Assembly: GCA_003486945.1 (NCBI GenBank)
Contig: DNFL01000347.1
Location: 1-10,272 of the forward strand
Source of the DNA: Hyphomonas sp.
GTDB taxonomy: Bacteria; Pseudomonadota; Alphaproteobacteria; Caulobacterales; Hyphomonadaceae
DNA: 10,272 nt
Direction: 5' to 3'
In this document: positions 1 to 5,989 of the stretch, one piece after another
Layout: every line of letters begins with the position of its first letter
Numbering within the stretch: the stretch's first letter is position 1
Notes under the pieces: model-generated
Database searches by the model: none
Seen by the model: the letters and a program-made list of their open reading frames with translations, nothing else
Told to the model about the DNA's origin: nothing
Position numbers and translations under genes: made by a program

Positions 1-904
1 GCGCCGGGAACCAGTAGGCTTCCGAGGTGGTGTGGCCGCCGGCAGATACAAAGATCACGTCTTCGCTCTCGCTGGTGCCGAGGCCGACGAAGAAGCCGGG
101 GTCTTTCTCTTCGTAGATCAGCGTGTCTTCGCCGGTCTCGATATTTCGTTGGTAGACAGAATCCGGGCGGCTGTTGGTGTCGCGGTGCACCCAGAAGATC
201 GCCTTGCCGGTCTTGCTCCATTCGAAGGCACCGTAAGCGTTCTCGATCACGGTGGGCGTCAGCTCGCCGGTCTCGATATTCTTCACACGGATGGTGTAGA
301 ATTCGCTGCCTTTCACGTCCGTCGCATAGGCCACATACTGATGGTCCGGTGAGACTTCGATGTCGTTGAAGGCGAAATAGTCCTGGTCCTTGCCGAGTTC
401 GTCGCCGTCCAGGAGGATGGTTTCCGGCGCGGAGGCATCAAAGGCCTGCGAGGCCGGGCGGCGCGCGAAGATCATATACTCGCCGCCTTCACGGAAGCGG
501 GTGTAGTACGCCCAGTCGCCATCGATCGCTGGAACGGAGCTGTCATCTTCCTTGATGCGTCCGCGCATCTCGGCAAACAGTTCCTCGCGCAGCGCTGTCG
601 TCGGCTCTTCCAGCACGGTCTTCGTGAAGGCGTTTTCGGCTTCGAGATAGGCGCGGATGTCGGCGTTCAGCAGTGACGGGTCGCGCATCACCTCCTGCCA
701 GTTGTCATCCTTCAGCCAGTTGTAGGGATCATTCCGCGTGCGGCCGAGCTGCGTGATCTCATGGCTGACGCGGGCGGCAACCGGCGGAGTCGGCAGCGCA
801 GCCGCCGCGACGAGGGAAGATTCTGCTGAGTTGTCGGTCATCATGCATCCGGAAATGAGGGATGTGGCGGCGGCGAGGCCGGCGAGGTGAAGTGCGAAAC
901 GCAT
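1..904 (-). CDS. Oligopeptidase B-like S9 peptidase, lipoprotein, N-terminal part (C-terminus outside window)
   Basis: The 301 visible codons begin at an ATG (904-902) with AAAGGA eight bases upstream. The protein starts with a lipoprotein signal: a short basic start, a hydrophobic stretch, then the lipobox LISG-C with Cys20; Met follows at +2, so outer-membrane sorting is the default guess. Residues about 48-67 carry the DPYNWLKDD-type stretch that opens S9A prolyl oligopeptidase/oligopeptidase B enzymes, followed by a helical region (about 68-120) and the first blades of the beta-propeller (REGGEYMIFARR near 138-149). Family members run to about 700 residues; the Ser-Asp-His catalytic domain lies beyond base 1, so activity cannot be judged here. 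By family, these serine peptidases cut short peptides, oligopeptidase B after Arg or Lys. A lipid anchor would place this one in the periplasm rather than the cytoplasm. It follows msrB by 58 bases and may share its transcript. Oligopeptidase B rather than prolyl oligopeptidase is my reading of the N-terminal motif, fairly but not fully certain. Confidence 0.88.
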   Translation of the reverse strand, partial: MRFALHLAGLAAATSLISGCMMTDNSAESSLVAAAALPTPPVAARVSHEITQLGRTRNDPYNWLKDDNWQEVMRDPSLLNADIRAYLEAENAFTKTVLEEPTTALREELFAEMRGRIKEDDSSVPAIDGDWAYYTRFREGGEYMIFARRPASQAFDASAPETILLDGDELGKDQDYFAFNDIEVSPDHQYVAYATDVKGSEFYTIRVKNIETGELTPTVIENAYGAFEWSKTGKAIFWVHRDTNSRPDSVYQRNIETGEDTLIYEEKDPGFFVGLGTSESEDVIFVSAGGHTTSEAYWFPA

Positions 905-962
905 GGGGCGATCCTTTATCGATTATCGCGACATTGGAACGCGCCGTGCGGCCTGTCCAGAC

Positions 963-1370
963 CTATTCCTCCGGGCGGAAATCGAGCACCGCGCCATTGA
1001 TGCACCAGCGCTGGCCGGTGGGCGGCGGGCCGTCATCGAACACATGGCCCATGTGCAGGCCGCAGACGCCGCAATGTACTTCGACGCGCGGATAGACGAG
1101 CTTGTAGTCCGTGCTGGTGCCGATATCGGCCATATCAACCGGCTGCCAGAAGCTGGGCCAGCCGCTGCCGGAATCATACTTGGTTTCGGACGACCAGAGC
1201 GGCGTGCCGCAGCCCTTGCAATGGTACATGCCGGCGCGCTTTTCGTCATTGAAGTTGCCGGGCGTGAAGGCGCGCTCGGTGCCGTCCTTGACGCCGACGC
1301 TGTAGGCAGCGGGGTCGAGGATGGCGCGCCATTCTTCATCGGTGCGCTTGGGGATGCGGGGGGTTGGCAT
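963..1370 (-). CDS. msrB: Peptide-methionine (R)-S-oxide reductase MsrB
   Basis: This 135-residue protein reduces the R-epimer of methionine sulfoxide in oxidised proteins or free amino acid, normally recycled by thioredoxin. Two CxxC pairs (Cys51/Cys54 and Cys100/Cys103) form the structural zinc site. The GWPSF motif is at 70-74, the HMGHVF motif at 106-111, and the catalytic cysteine is Cys123 in RWCING. The position just before GWPSF, where many MsrB proteins have the resolving Cys (SGCGWPSF), is Ser69 here, so regeneration must use another cysteine, none of which is obvious, or direct reduction. There is no signal peptide, so it is cytoplasmic. The ATG at 1370 is chosen because the reading begins with the family-typical short lead before the EEW motif and has GGAG seven bases upstream; the frame is open further up to 1478, but that part is not family-like and runs through the upstream terminator. 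A candidate promoter lies just upstream. Confidence 0.95.
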   Translation of the reverse strand: MPTPRIPKRTDEEWRAILDPAAYSVGVKDGTERAFTPGNFNDEKRAGMYHCKGCGTPLWSSETKYDSGSGWPSFWQPVDMADIGTSTDYKLVYPRVEVHCGVCGLHMGHVFDDGPPPTGQRWCINGAVLDFRPEE

Positions 1371-1401
1371 GGCGGGTCTCCGGCAGTGTCGGCTCCGGCA
1401 G

Positions 1402-1430
1402 AATATAGGGTCGCGGCGACGGTTCAGGAA
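1402..1430 (-). promoter_or_regulatory. Candidate msrB promoter
   Basis: Read on the minus strand, TTCCTG (1430-1425) and TATATT (1407-1402) are separated by 17 bases. The -10 is good and also resembles the alphaproteobacterial CTANAW core; the -35 is weak. It sits between the terminator of the upstream gene and the msrB ATG, giving a leader of about 25 to 30 bases. This position supports independent transcription of msrB, but the call is made by eye. Confidence 0.4.
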
Positions 1431-1431
1431 G

Positions 1432-1472
1432 CCGAAACGGAAACGGCCGCCCCGGAGGGTCCGGAGCGGCCG
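1432..1472 (-). terminator. Rho-independent-type terminator after the MaoC-family gene
   Basis: On the minus strand CGGCCGC (1472-1466) pairs with GCGGCCG (1450-1444). The inner TCCGGA pairs with TCCGGG (one G-T wobble), leaving a 3-base CCC loop: a 13-bp, very GC-rich stem. It is followed by TTTCCGTTT, an interrupted T-rich tail. It begins 26 bases after the TAA of the MaoC-like gene and precedes the msrB promoter. No T-tract follows on the plus strand, so it is directional. Confidence 0.8.
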
Positions 1473-1497
1473 CTGCAATTGATGTGTCCTTGCGGGC

Positions 1498-1953
1498 TTA
1501 GCCGTAGAGAACCGTGATGCTTTCGGCGACGAGGGCAGGGCGGTCCTTGCCTTCGATCTCGACGGTGGCTTCCATCTTCATCTGCTTGCCGCCGGACTTC
1601 GCTTCCACTGACAGGCATTTCTGGCGCAGGCGGACTTTCGAGCCGACAGGCACCATGTTGGTGAAACGCACCTTGTCCGAGCCATAGTTGATGCCGCGGG
1701 TAACGCCTTCAACGCGCAGCACTTCAGCGCCGAGCATCGGCAGCAGCGACAGGGTGAGAAAGCCGTGCGCAATCGGTCCGCCGATCAACTTGGTGGCTTT
1801 CTCGACATCGACGTGGATCCACTGATGGTCGCCCGTCGCTTCTGCGAACATGTTGACCCGGTTCTGATCAATCGTGTGCCAGTCGGATACACCGACTTCC
1901 TGCCCGGCGAGGGATTCAAGGTCGGCGTAGGCAATCTTGCGGGGGTTGGCCAT
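1498..1953 (-). CDS. MaoC/NodN-family hotdog-fold dehydratase ((R)-specific enoyl-CoA hydratase-like)
   Basis: A 151-residue single-hotdog protein. The hydratase motif spans about 36-50: FAEATGDHQWIHVDV, with Asp42 and His47 at the five-residue spacing of the Asp/His catalytic dyad of (R)-specific enoyl-CoA hydratases. It is followed by the GPIAHGFLTLSL helix (59-70) and the YGSDKVRF strand (90-97). By family it adds water to trans-2-enoyl-CoA (or an acyl-carrier-protein thioester), or removes it from a 3-hydroxyacyl thioester, in the cytoplasm; the closest type by motif is NodN or mycobacterial Rv0130-like, whose natural substrate is often unclear. The ATG at 1953 has a strong GGAGGA four bases upstream; the frame stays open to 2130, but that part lacks family features and runs into the divergent gene. 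It is monocistronic, closed by the hairpin terminator. An acyl-CoA synthetase in the window (5990-7537) could supply related substrates, but nothing in the sequence links the two. Confidence 0.92.
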   Translation of the reverse strand: MANPRKIAYADLESLAGQEVGVSDWHTIDQNRVNMFAEATGDHQWIHVDVEKATKLIGGPIAHGFLTLSLLPMLGAEVLRVEGVTRGINYGSDKVRFTNMVPVGSKVRLRQKCLSVEAKSGGKQMKMEATVEIEGKDRPALVAESITVLYG

Positions 1954-2086
1954 CGGTTCCTCCATGTCGGCTTTGCGCTGTTCTGGCGCGCCCGCGCGCC
2001 CGGCGCAAGGTTTACGATAGGGCAAGGCAGGCAGTTGACGCCGCCGCCCGCGACCGCGAGGGTGGCGCCAGCACCGGTGAGCCCGA
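1954..2086. promoter_or_regulatory. Divergent intergenic region with presumed promoters
   Basis: This 133-base gap separates the minus-strand MaoC-like gene from the plus-strand membrane protein, so promoters for both should lie here. A plus-strand TTGACGC (2035-2041) matches the alphaproteobacterial -35 consensus, but no convincing -10 follows at 16-18 bases. The left part (about 1986-2007) is an alternating GC-rich run. On the minus strand CTATCG near 2020 is a poor -10. Exact sites cannot be assigned by eye. Confidence 0.3.
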
Positions 2087-2449
2087 ATGAGTGAAACCGC
2101 CAGACCCCGACTGATCCCGGCGCCCGGCACACCCGGTCATGCGCGGCTGGTGTATTGGGGCTTCTTGCTGGGTCTTGTCCTGCCGGGCACGAATTTCATT
2201 GCCGCCGGCTCCGCCGCGATGGCCCGTGGCCGGGCAGATCCGCTGACAGCCAGCCACTATCACAACCAGATCAGCATCTTCGCCAAGAGCGTGATCTATG
2301 TGCTGACAGGCCTCGTATTCACCTTCTTCCTGTTCGGTGTGCTCATCATCATGGCGGTGATCATCTGGTACATCCTCCGTGTCCGGAAGGGTATGCGGGC
2401 GCTCAAGGTGGGTGAACCGCCTGCCAATCCCGACAGCTGGACATTTTGA
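2087..2449 (+). CDS. Small DUF4870-like integral membrane protein
   Basis: A 120-residue protein of unknown function. The N-terminal 19 residues are Pro-rich and cytoplasmic-looking. A first hydrophobic segment covers about 20-43, and a long second one about 66-98 that could be one long helix or a hairpin of two. Between them lies a polar stretch with ADPLTASHYHNQISIF (50-65); a conserved Ser-His-Tyr/Phe...Gln-Ile before the second membrane segment is typical of DUF4870-type proteins. The end is basic (RVRKGMRALK, 98-107) followed by a Pro-rich tail, as in that family. It is the only plus-strand gene here. The ATG at 2087 has GGTGAG close upstream. Its stop lies 7 bases from that of the convergent glycosyltransferase. 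The DUF4870 assignment is from pattern memory and moderately sure; coding status is well supported by composition and position. Confidence 0.8.
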   Translation: MSETARPRLIPAPGTPGHARLVYWGFLLGLVLPGTNFIAAGSAAMARGRADPLTASHYHNQISIFAKSVIYVLTGLVFTFFLFGVLIIMAVIIWYILRVRKGMRALKVGEPPANPDSWTF

Positions 2450-2456
2450 GTCCGCT

Positions 2457-3404
2457 TCAGAGGATGAAGCTCGCCCAGTAGCGGAGCCGGATGCGCAGGC
2501 GGTCAAGCCAGGTGACACCGTAGCGCGCGGCAACTTCCTTCGCGAACGGGGTGGCGCGCAGCACGCTCCAGTAGGCGCCGGCCCAGGGATGCCAGACCGT
2601 ACGCGTCCAGGGTTTGTCACGGGTGATGTAGTGGATGATCGCAGGCTGGCGGAAAGGGTGCCAGCTGCGACGGAGCGGGTCGTTGCGGCGAAGATAGCGC
2701 TGCACGTTCCAGGCGCCGGTGAGCGGCGCCCAGCGATTCCAGAATGCGATATTCAGCGCATCCTGATCCAGGAACTCAAGATCGAACTCCTTGTCGATCA
2801 GAAACTGGAGGCAGGATGCTAGGTCGCCAGTCTTGCGCACGGCATCCAGATCGATCACCAGCACGCCGGCATTGAAGTAGAGATTGTTGCGGGGCGGCGG
2901 CAGGGAAAAGCGCGCCTGCAGAATGTCGGGCTTCTGGTAGACGTCCGCCACCGCCCCGATCGGATTGCCTTCCAGATCTGCGGACCAAAGCGGGGTCAGA
3001 TCAGCCGCGATCACGAGATCAGAGTCGAGATAGATGACCCGCGACCAGTCGGCCGGCGCAAATCGCTCCAGACCAAGCCGGAACAGGGAGATGCGGTTTA
3101 TGTGGCCCTTCTCCGGCATGTCCGGCATATCCTGCGCAGACACTTCGACCCACAGGAAAGCGTGACCGGGCGCGGCAAGTTCGACCTTGCCGCGGTACTC
3201 CGCATCAATCCCGTCATGCAGGCATAGGATGCGCGCGGCGCCCGGCGGCAGGTAGCGGACAGCGGAAGCAATCACGACGGCGGCATGGGCGGCATAGGCC
3301 CGGTCAAACGCCATCGCGATGTTCAGGGTATTGGCAGGTAGCGCCACGCCTGCGGGGATTTCGGGTAGATATGTGTTGGTAGTACCCTGATTGAGACCTG
3401 GCAT
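2457..3404 (-). CDS. Family 8 glycosyltransferase (GT8, LPS-type)
   Basis: A 315-residue retaining glycosyltransferase of the GT-A fold, expected to move a sugar (often glucose or galactose) from a UDP-sugar onto a glycan acceptor. Numbered from ATG 3404: the nucleotide-binding strand LNIAMAFD is at 27-34, the metal-binding DSD at 127-129 within VIYLDSDLV, YFNAGVLVIDLDAVR at 176-190, LDQDALNIAF at 212-221, and the C-terminal IHYITRDKPW at 257-266, whose His258 is the expected third metal ligand. All core residues are present, so it looks active. The C-terminus (about 301-315) is a basic/aromatic segment like the membrane-associating tails of LPS glycosyltransferases. The start is uncertain: neither ATG 3404 nor the in-frame TTG at 3428 has a well-spaced Shine-Dalgarno site (GGAG abuts the TTG), and a GTG at 3347 is also possible. 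It follows the PLP enzyme by 51 bases, probably as the last gene of that transcript. No other glycan-assembly gene is nearby, so the acceptor is unknown. Confidence 0.9.
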   Translation of the reverse strand: MPGLNQGTTNTYLPEIPAGVALPANTLNIAMAFDRAYAAHAAVVIASAVRYLPPGAARILCLHDGIDAEYRGKVELAAPGHAFLWVEVSAQDMPDMPEKGHINRISLFRLGLERFAPADWSRVIYLDSDLVIAADLTPLWSADLEGNPIGAVADVYQKPDILQARFSLPPPRNNLYFNAGVLVIDLDAVRKTGDLASCLQFLIDKEFDLEFLDQDALNIAFWNRWAPLTGAWNVQRYLRRNDPLRRSWHPFRQPAIIHYITRDKPWTRTVWHPWAGAYWSVLRATPFAKEVAARYGVTWLDRLRIRLRYWASFIL

Positions 3405-3455
3405 GGCTGCGCGATCTGGCGATCGCAACTCCTACAAAAACGCTACCGCCTACCG

Positions 3456-4598
3456 CTAGCCGAGCATCTGGTCGAGCGCCAACAGGAAACGCTGCACATC
3501 ATCGTCGGACGTGAACAAATGCGGCGTAATGCGGAGGCGGTTGCCGCGTTTTGAAGCATAAATCTGCTGCGCGCGCAGGCGTTGGGTCAGGTCCGGGGGT
3601 GCGTGCTCAGGCAACAGCGCGCCCAGGTAATGCGGTCCGCGCTCCGTATTCGGCCCGACTTTCAGGCCGCGGGATTCCAATGCATCGGCGATTGCGCGGT
3701 TTCGGTGTGCCAGGGTAGCTTCAATCCGGTCGACGCCCCAGCTGAGGATCAGCTCAATCGATGCCCTGAAGGCTGGCAGCAGCGCAAAGTTCGAGCGCTC
3801 GCCCATGTCATAACGCTCCGCTCCCGGAGCATAGCGGTCGGTATAGTCGATCAGGCGCGAGAAATCTTCGGCGCCTTCGCGGTTGATCCAGTTTTGTTCC
3901 AGCGGTCGTCCGTTGCGACGGTGCGGAGCGGCGTAGAGGAAGCCGGTGGCGTAGGGACCGAGCAGCCATTTGTAGCCGGCAGCGACCATGAAATCCGGCT
4001 GAACATCCTTCACATCGAAGCGCATCGCGCCGCAGCTCTGTGTCAGGTCCAGCACCAGCGCTGCGCCGGCTTCGCGGCAACGCGCACCGATGGCGGCCAG
4101 GTCAATCCGCGCGCCATCCGTCCAGCGCACTTGCGGACAGGCGACGAGGCCTGTGTCCGGGCCAATGGCTTCCAGCAGCGCTTCAGACAGGGACTGGTTG
4201 CCGCGTGCGGACACTGTTTCAATTTCCGCGCTGGTATCTGCCGCGAGCGTGCGCCAGGTATAGACGTTTGAGGGGAATTGATCTTCCAGCAGCAGGATTT
4301 TCTGCCCGCGCGACAGCGCAAGGTTTTGCGCCGCAACGGCGAGGCCGTAGCTGACGGACGGCACGAACGCGATGCCCGCGTCGTCTGCACCGATCAGCCG
4401 GGCGAGCAGCGGGCGCAGCTGGCGTGTGTCTTCGAAAAAGTCAGCATCCGGAATAGTCCAGGGCTGCAGCTTCCGGGCAAAGCCGCGTTGACCGGCCTCG
4501 AACGATGCAATCGGCAGAGGGCCCATCGTCGCAACGTTCAGGAAGGCAACATCGTCCGGAATATCGAACAGATGGCGCTGGTTCGGGATCAGGTTCAT
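3456..4598 (-). CDS. Class V aminotransferase-fold PLP enzyme
   Basis: A 380-residue fold-type I, class V PLP enzyme (group of isopenicillin N epimerase-like proteins, cysteine desulfurases, kynureninases). The motif LNVATMGPLP (20-29) matches the N-terminal substrate loop. Asp184 in LVLDLTQSCG (181-190) should hold the pyridine nitrogen, with Gln187 nearby. Lys210 in AAGYKWLLGP (206-215) is the Schiff-base lysine. The RITPHLFTSDDDVQRF block (356-371) is the usual C-terminal substrate arginine region. Reaction and substrate cannot be read from sequence: no cysteine-desulfurase active-site loop is evident, so aminotransferase, epimerase or lyase remain possible. It lacks a signal peptide. Its ATG (4598-4596) overlaps the beta-glucosidase TGA as ATGA, so it is very likely translated by coupling with that gene; the frame is open up to 4778 but that part runs inside the beta-glucosidase. 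The glycosyltransferase gene follows after 51 bases. Confidence 0.9.
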   Translation of the reverse strand: MNLIPNQRHLFDIPDDVAFLNVATMGPLPIASFEAGQRGFARKLQPWTIPDADFFEDTRQLRPLLARLIGADDAGIAFVPSVSYGLAVAAQNLALSRGQKILLLEDQFPSNVYTWRTLAADTSAEIETVSARGNQSLSEALLEAIGPDTGLVACPQVRWTDGARIDLAAIGARCREAGAALVLDLTQSCGAMRFDVKDVQPDFMVAAGYKWLLGPYATGFLYAAPHRRNGRPLEQNWINREGAEDFSRLIDYTDRYAPGAERYDMGERSNFALLPAFRASIELILSWGVDRIEATLAHRNRAIADALESRGLKVGPNTERGPHYLGALLPEHAPPDLTQRLRAQQIYASKRGNRLRITPHLFTSDDDVQRFLLALDQMLG

Positions 4599-5929
4599 GC
4601 GCGCACGGACGCTCCGGCGAGGCCCGCAAGGAAGCGGTAGGATGCCTTCGGTGTACGCTTCAGCGTGGCATAGTCGACATGCACGATGCCGAAGCGCGGG
4701 CCATAGCCCATGGCCCATTCGAAATTGTCGAGCATCGACCAGACGAAATAGCCGCGCACATCCGCGCCTGCTGCGCACGCCTCAGCGGCCGCGCCGAGAT
4801 AGCGGTCGAGATAAGACACACGCCCCGCATCTTCGACGACGCCCTTCGCATCCGGCTCTACACTGTCGGCCATGCCGTTCTCGGTGACGTAGACCGGCAG
4901 GCGGTAGCGTTTCGAGGTTTCGATCAGGATGTCGCGGAAGGCAGGCGGTGAGACATGCCAGCCCATCAGCGTTTTCTCCGCGCCTTCCGGCGGGTCCATG
5001 TTGCGGAAGCCGAAAGCATTGGCGCGGGCAGAGGCATAGGTCGGCGAATAGTGATTGAGGCCCAGCCAGTCGAGCGGCGCATAGATCGCTTCCTCGTCGC
5101 CGGGGCGGATGCGGGCGCCCATCCAGTCGCGCGTGATCGGATCATACTTGCCGAGGAAGACAGGATCGGCCGTGGCGCGGTTCATCGCTGCTTCCATCTT
5201 GCGGGCAGCTTCGAGGTCTTCGTCCGTATCGGTCGCGGGAAGGGCGGGTTGCAAGTTTGGCACCGTGCCGAGCTTCGCGCCCGATGGCAGGTCTGCGCGC
5301 AGGCGGCGGATGGCCGCGCCGTGGGAGAGGTTCACATGGTGCACGGCATCGAGCCAGGCTTCCCGGTCGCGGATACCGGGCGCGTGCACGCCGGCGCCGT
5401 AGCCGAGCATCGTGAACATGTTCGGTTCGTTGAACGTCGCCCAGGTGCGGATACGGTCGCCAAGGCGCTTGGCGAGCACGCCGGCGTAGTCTGCGAACAG
5501 GGGAACAATCTCGCGGTTCGTCCAGCCGAGGCCCGCCTGATGCAGCGCGAGTGGCAGGTCCCAGTGATAGAGGCAGAGCCAGGGCTCAACACCGTTTTTC
5601 AGGAGTTCGTCAGTCAGCCGATCATAAAAATCGAGCCCGGCTTCATTCGGCGCGCCGCGCCCCTCCGGCAGCACGCGGCTCCAGGAGACGGAGAAGCGGT
5701 AGGCGCGAAAGTTCGCGGCCTTCATCAGCGCGACATCTTCCGCATACCGATGATAATGATCACAGGCGACATTAGCGGTGTCGCCATTCTTCACCCGGCC
5801 GGGCTCGGCGCTGAACGCATCCCAGATGCTGAGCCCGCGCCCGCCTTCCTTGTAGCCGCCTTCGATCTGGTAGGACGCCGTTGAGGCGCCCCAGACAAAG
5901 TCCTCCGGAAAATCACTGCGGCTGACCAT
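4595..5929 (-). CDS. Glycoside hydrolase family 1 beta-glucosidase
   Basis: A 444-residue (beta/alpha)8-barrel enzyme that hydrolyses terminal beta-D-glucosyl, and often galactosyl or fucosyl, residues with retention. The GH1 N-terminal signature FVWGASTASYQIEG is at 11-24. The acid/base is Glu168 in TFNEPN (165-170) and the nucleophile Glu350 in YVTENG (347-352). Sugar -1 site residues are all in place: Gln21, His122 in YHWDLP, Asn167, Asn292 in LNHYSP, Trp397, and Glu404-Trp405 in DNFEW. Length is normal and no signal peptide is seen, so it acts in the cytoplasm on imported glucosides. ATG 5929 has a strong GGGAGGAA four bases upstream. It lies 60 bases after the acyl-CoA synthetase, a gap containing a hairpin, and overlaps the PLP-enzyme gene by 4 bases. 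No sugar transporter or LacI-type regulator is in the window, unusual for a dedicated glucoside-use locus. Exact substrate is not determinable. Confidence 0.96.
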   Translation of the reverse strand: MVSRSDFPEDFVWGASTASYQIEGGYKEGGRGLSIWDAFSAEPGRVKNGDTANVACDHYHRYAEDVALMKAANFRAYRFSVSWSRVLPEGRGAPNEAGLDFYDRLTDELLKNGVEPWLCLYHWDLPLALHQAGLGWTNREIVPLFADYAGVLAKRLGDRIRTWATFNEPNMFTMLGYGAGVHAPGIRDREAWLDAVHHVNLSHGAAIRRLRADLPSGAKLGTVPNLQPALPATDTDEDLEAARKMEAAMNRATADPVFLGKYDPITRDWMGARIRPGDEEAIYAPLDWLGLNHYSPTYASARANAFGFRNMDPPEGAEKTLMGWHVSPPAFRDILIETSKRYRLPVYVTENGMADSVEPDAKGVVEDAGRVSYLDRYLGAAAEACAAGADVRGYFVWSMLDNFEWAMGYGPRFGIVHVDYATLKRTPKASYRFLAGLAGASVRA

Positions 5930-5964
5930 TTGCTTCCTCCCGGTATTTGCCGAGATGTTGCGAT

Positions 5965-5986
5965 GGCCTGCGCCGCGCCGCAAGCC
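5965..5986 (-). other. Intergenic stem-loop between acyl-CoA synthetase and beta-glucosidase genes
   Basis: On the minus strand GGCTTGCG (5986-5979) pairs with CGCAGGCC (5972-5965): 8 bp with one G-T wobble and a 6-base loop. It starts 3 bases after the acyl-CoA synthetase stop. No T-run follows, so it does not look like an intrinsic terminator. It could protect the upstream mRNA 3' end or partly separate expression of the two genes; function is inference, and GC-rich DNA forms such pairings by chance. Confidence 0.4.
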
Positions 5987-5989
5987 CGC

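Noticed and set aside
903..1517. 204-codon plus-strand open frame across msrB and its upstream region
   Set aside because: It is antisense to msrB and runs through the terminator hairpin; its composition is that of a GC-rich shadow frame.
2035..2065. TTGACGC as a -35 element for the plus-strand membrane protein
   Set aside because: The hexamer is perfect, but the sequence 16-18 bases downstream is GC-rich with no -10, so a full promoter is not supported.
2454..2470. GCTTCA/TGAAGC hairpin at the convergent gene ends
   Set aside because: It has a 6-bp stem with a 5-base loop and overlaps the GT8 stop codon, but no T-run on either side; too weak to call a bidirectional terminator.
1954..2620. 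Minus-strand frames extending the MaoC-like gene to 2130 and a 202-codon frame at 2012-2620
   Set aside because: The MaoC start at 1953 has a strong Shine-Dalgarno site and family-like N-terminus. The longer frames run antisense to the membrane-protein gene and show no domain.
3430..3455. Possible terminator between the PLP enzyme and GT8 genes (GCTA/TAGC followed by TTTTT)
   Set aside because: The stem is only 4 bp with a large loop; the T-run alone does not support termination.
4955..5884. 309-codon plus-strand open frame opposite the beta-glucosidase
   Set aside because: It lies wholly antisense to a gene with complete catalytic motifs. Its translation shows no domain and is rich in Arg, Ala, Gly and Val as expected from a mirrored GC-rich frame.
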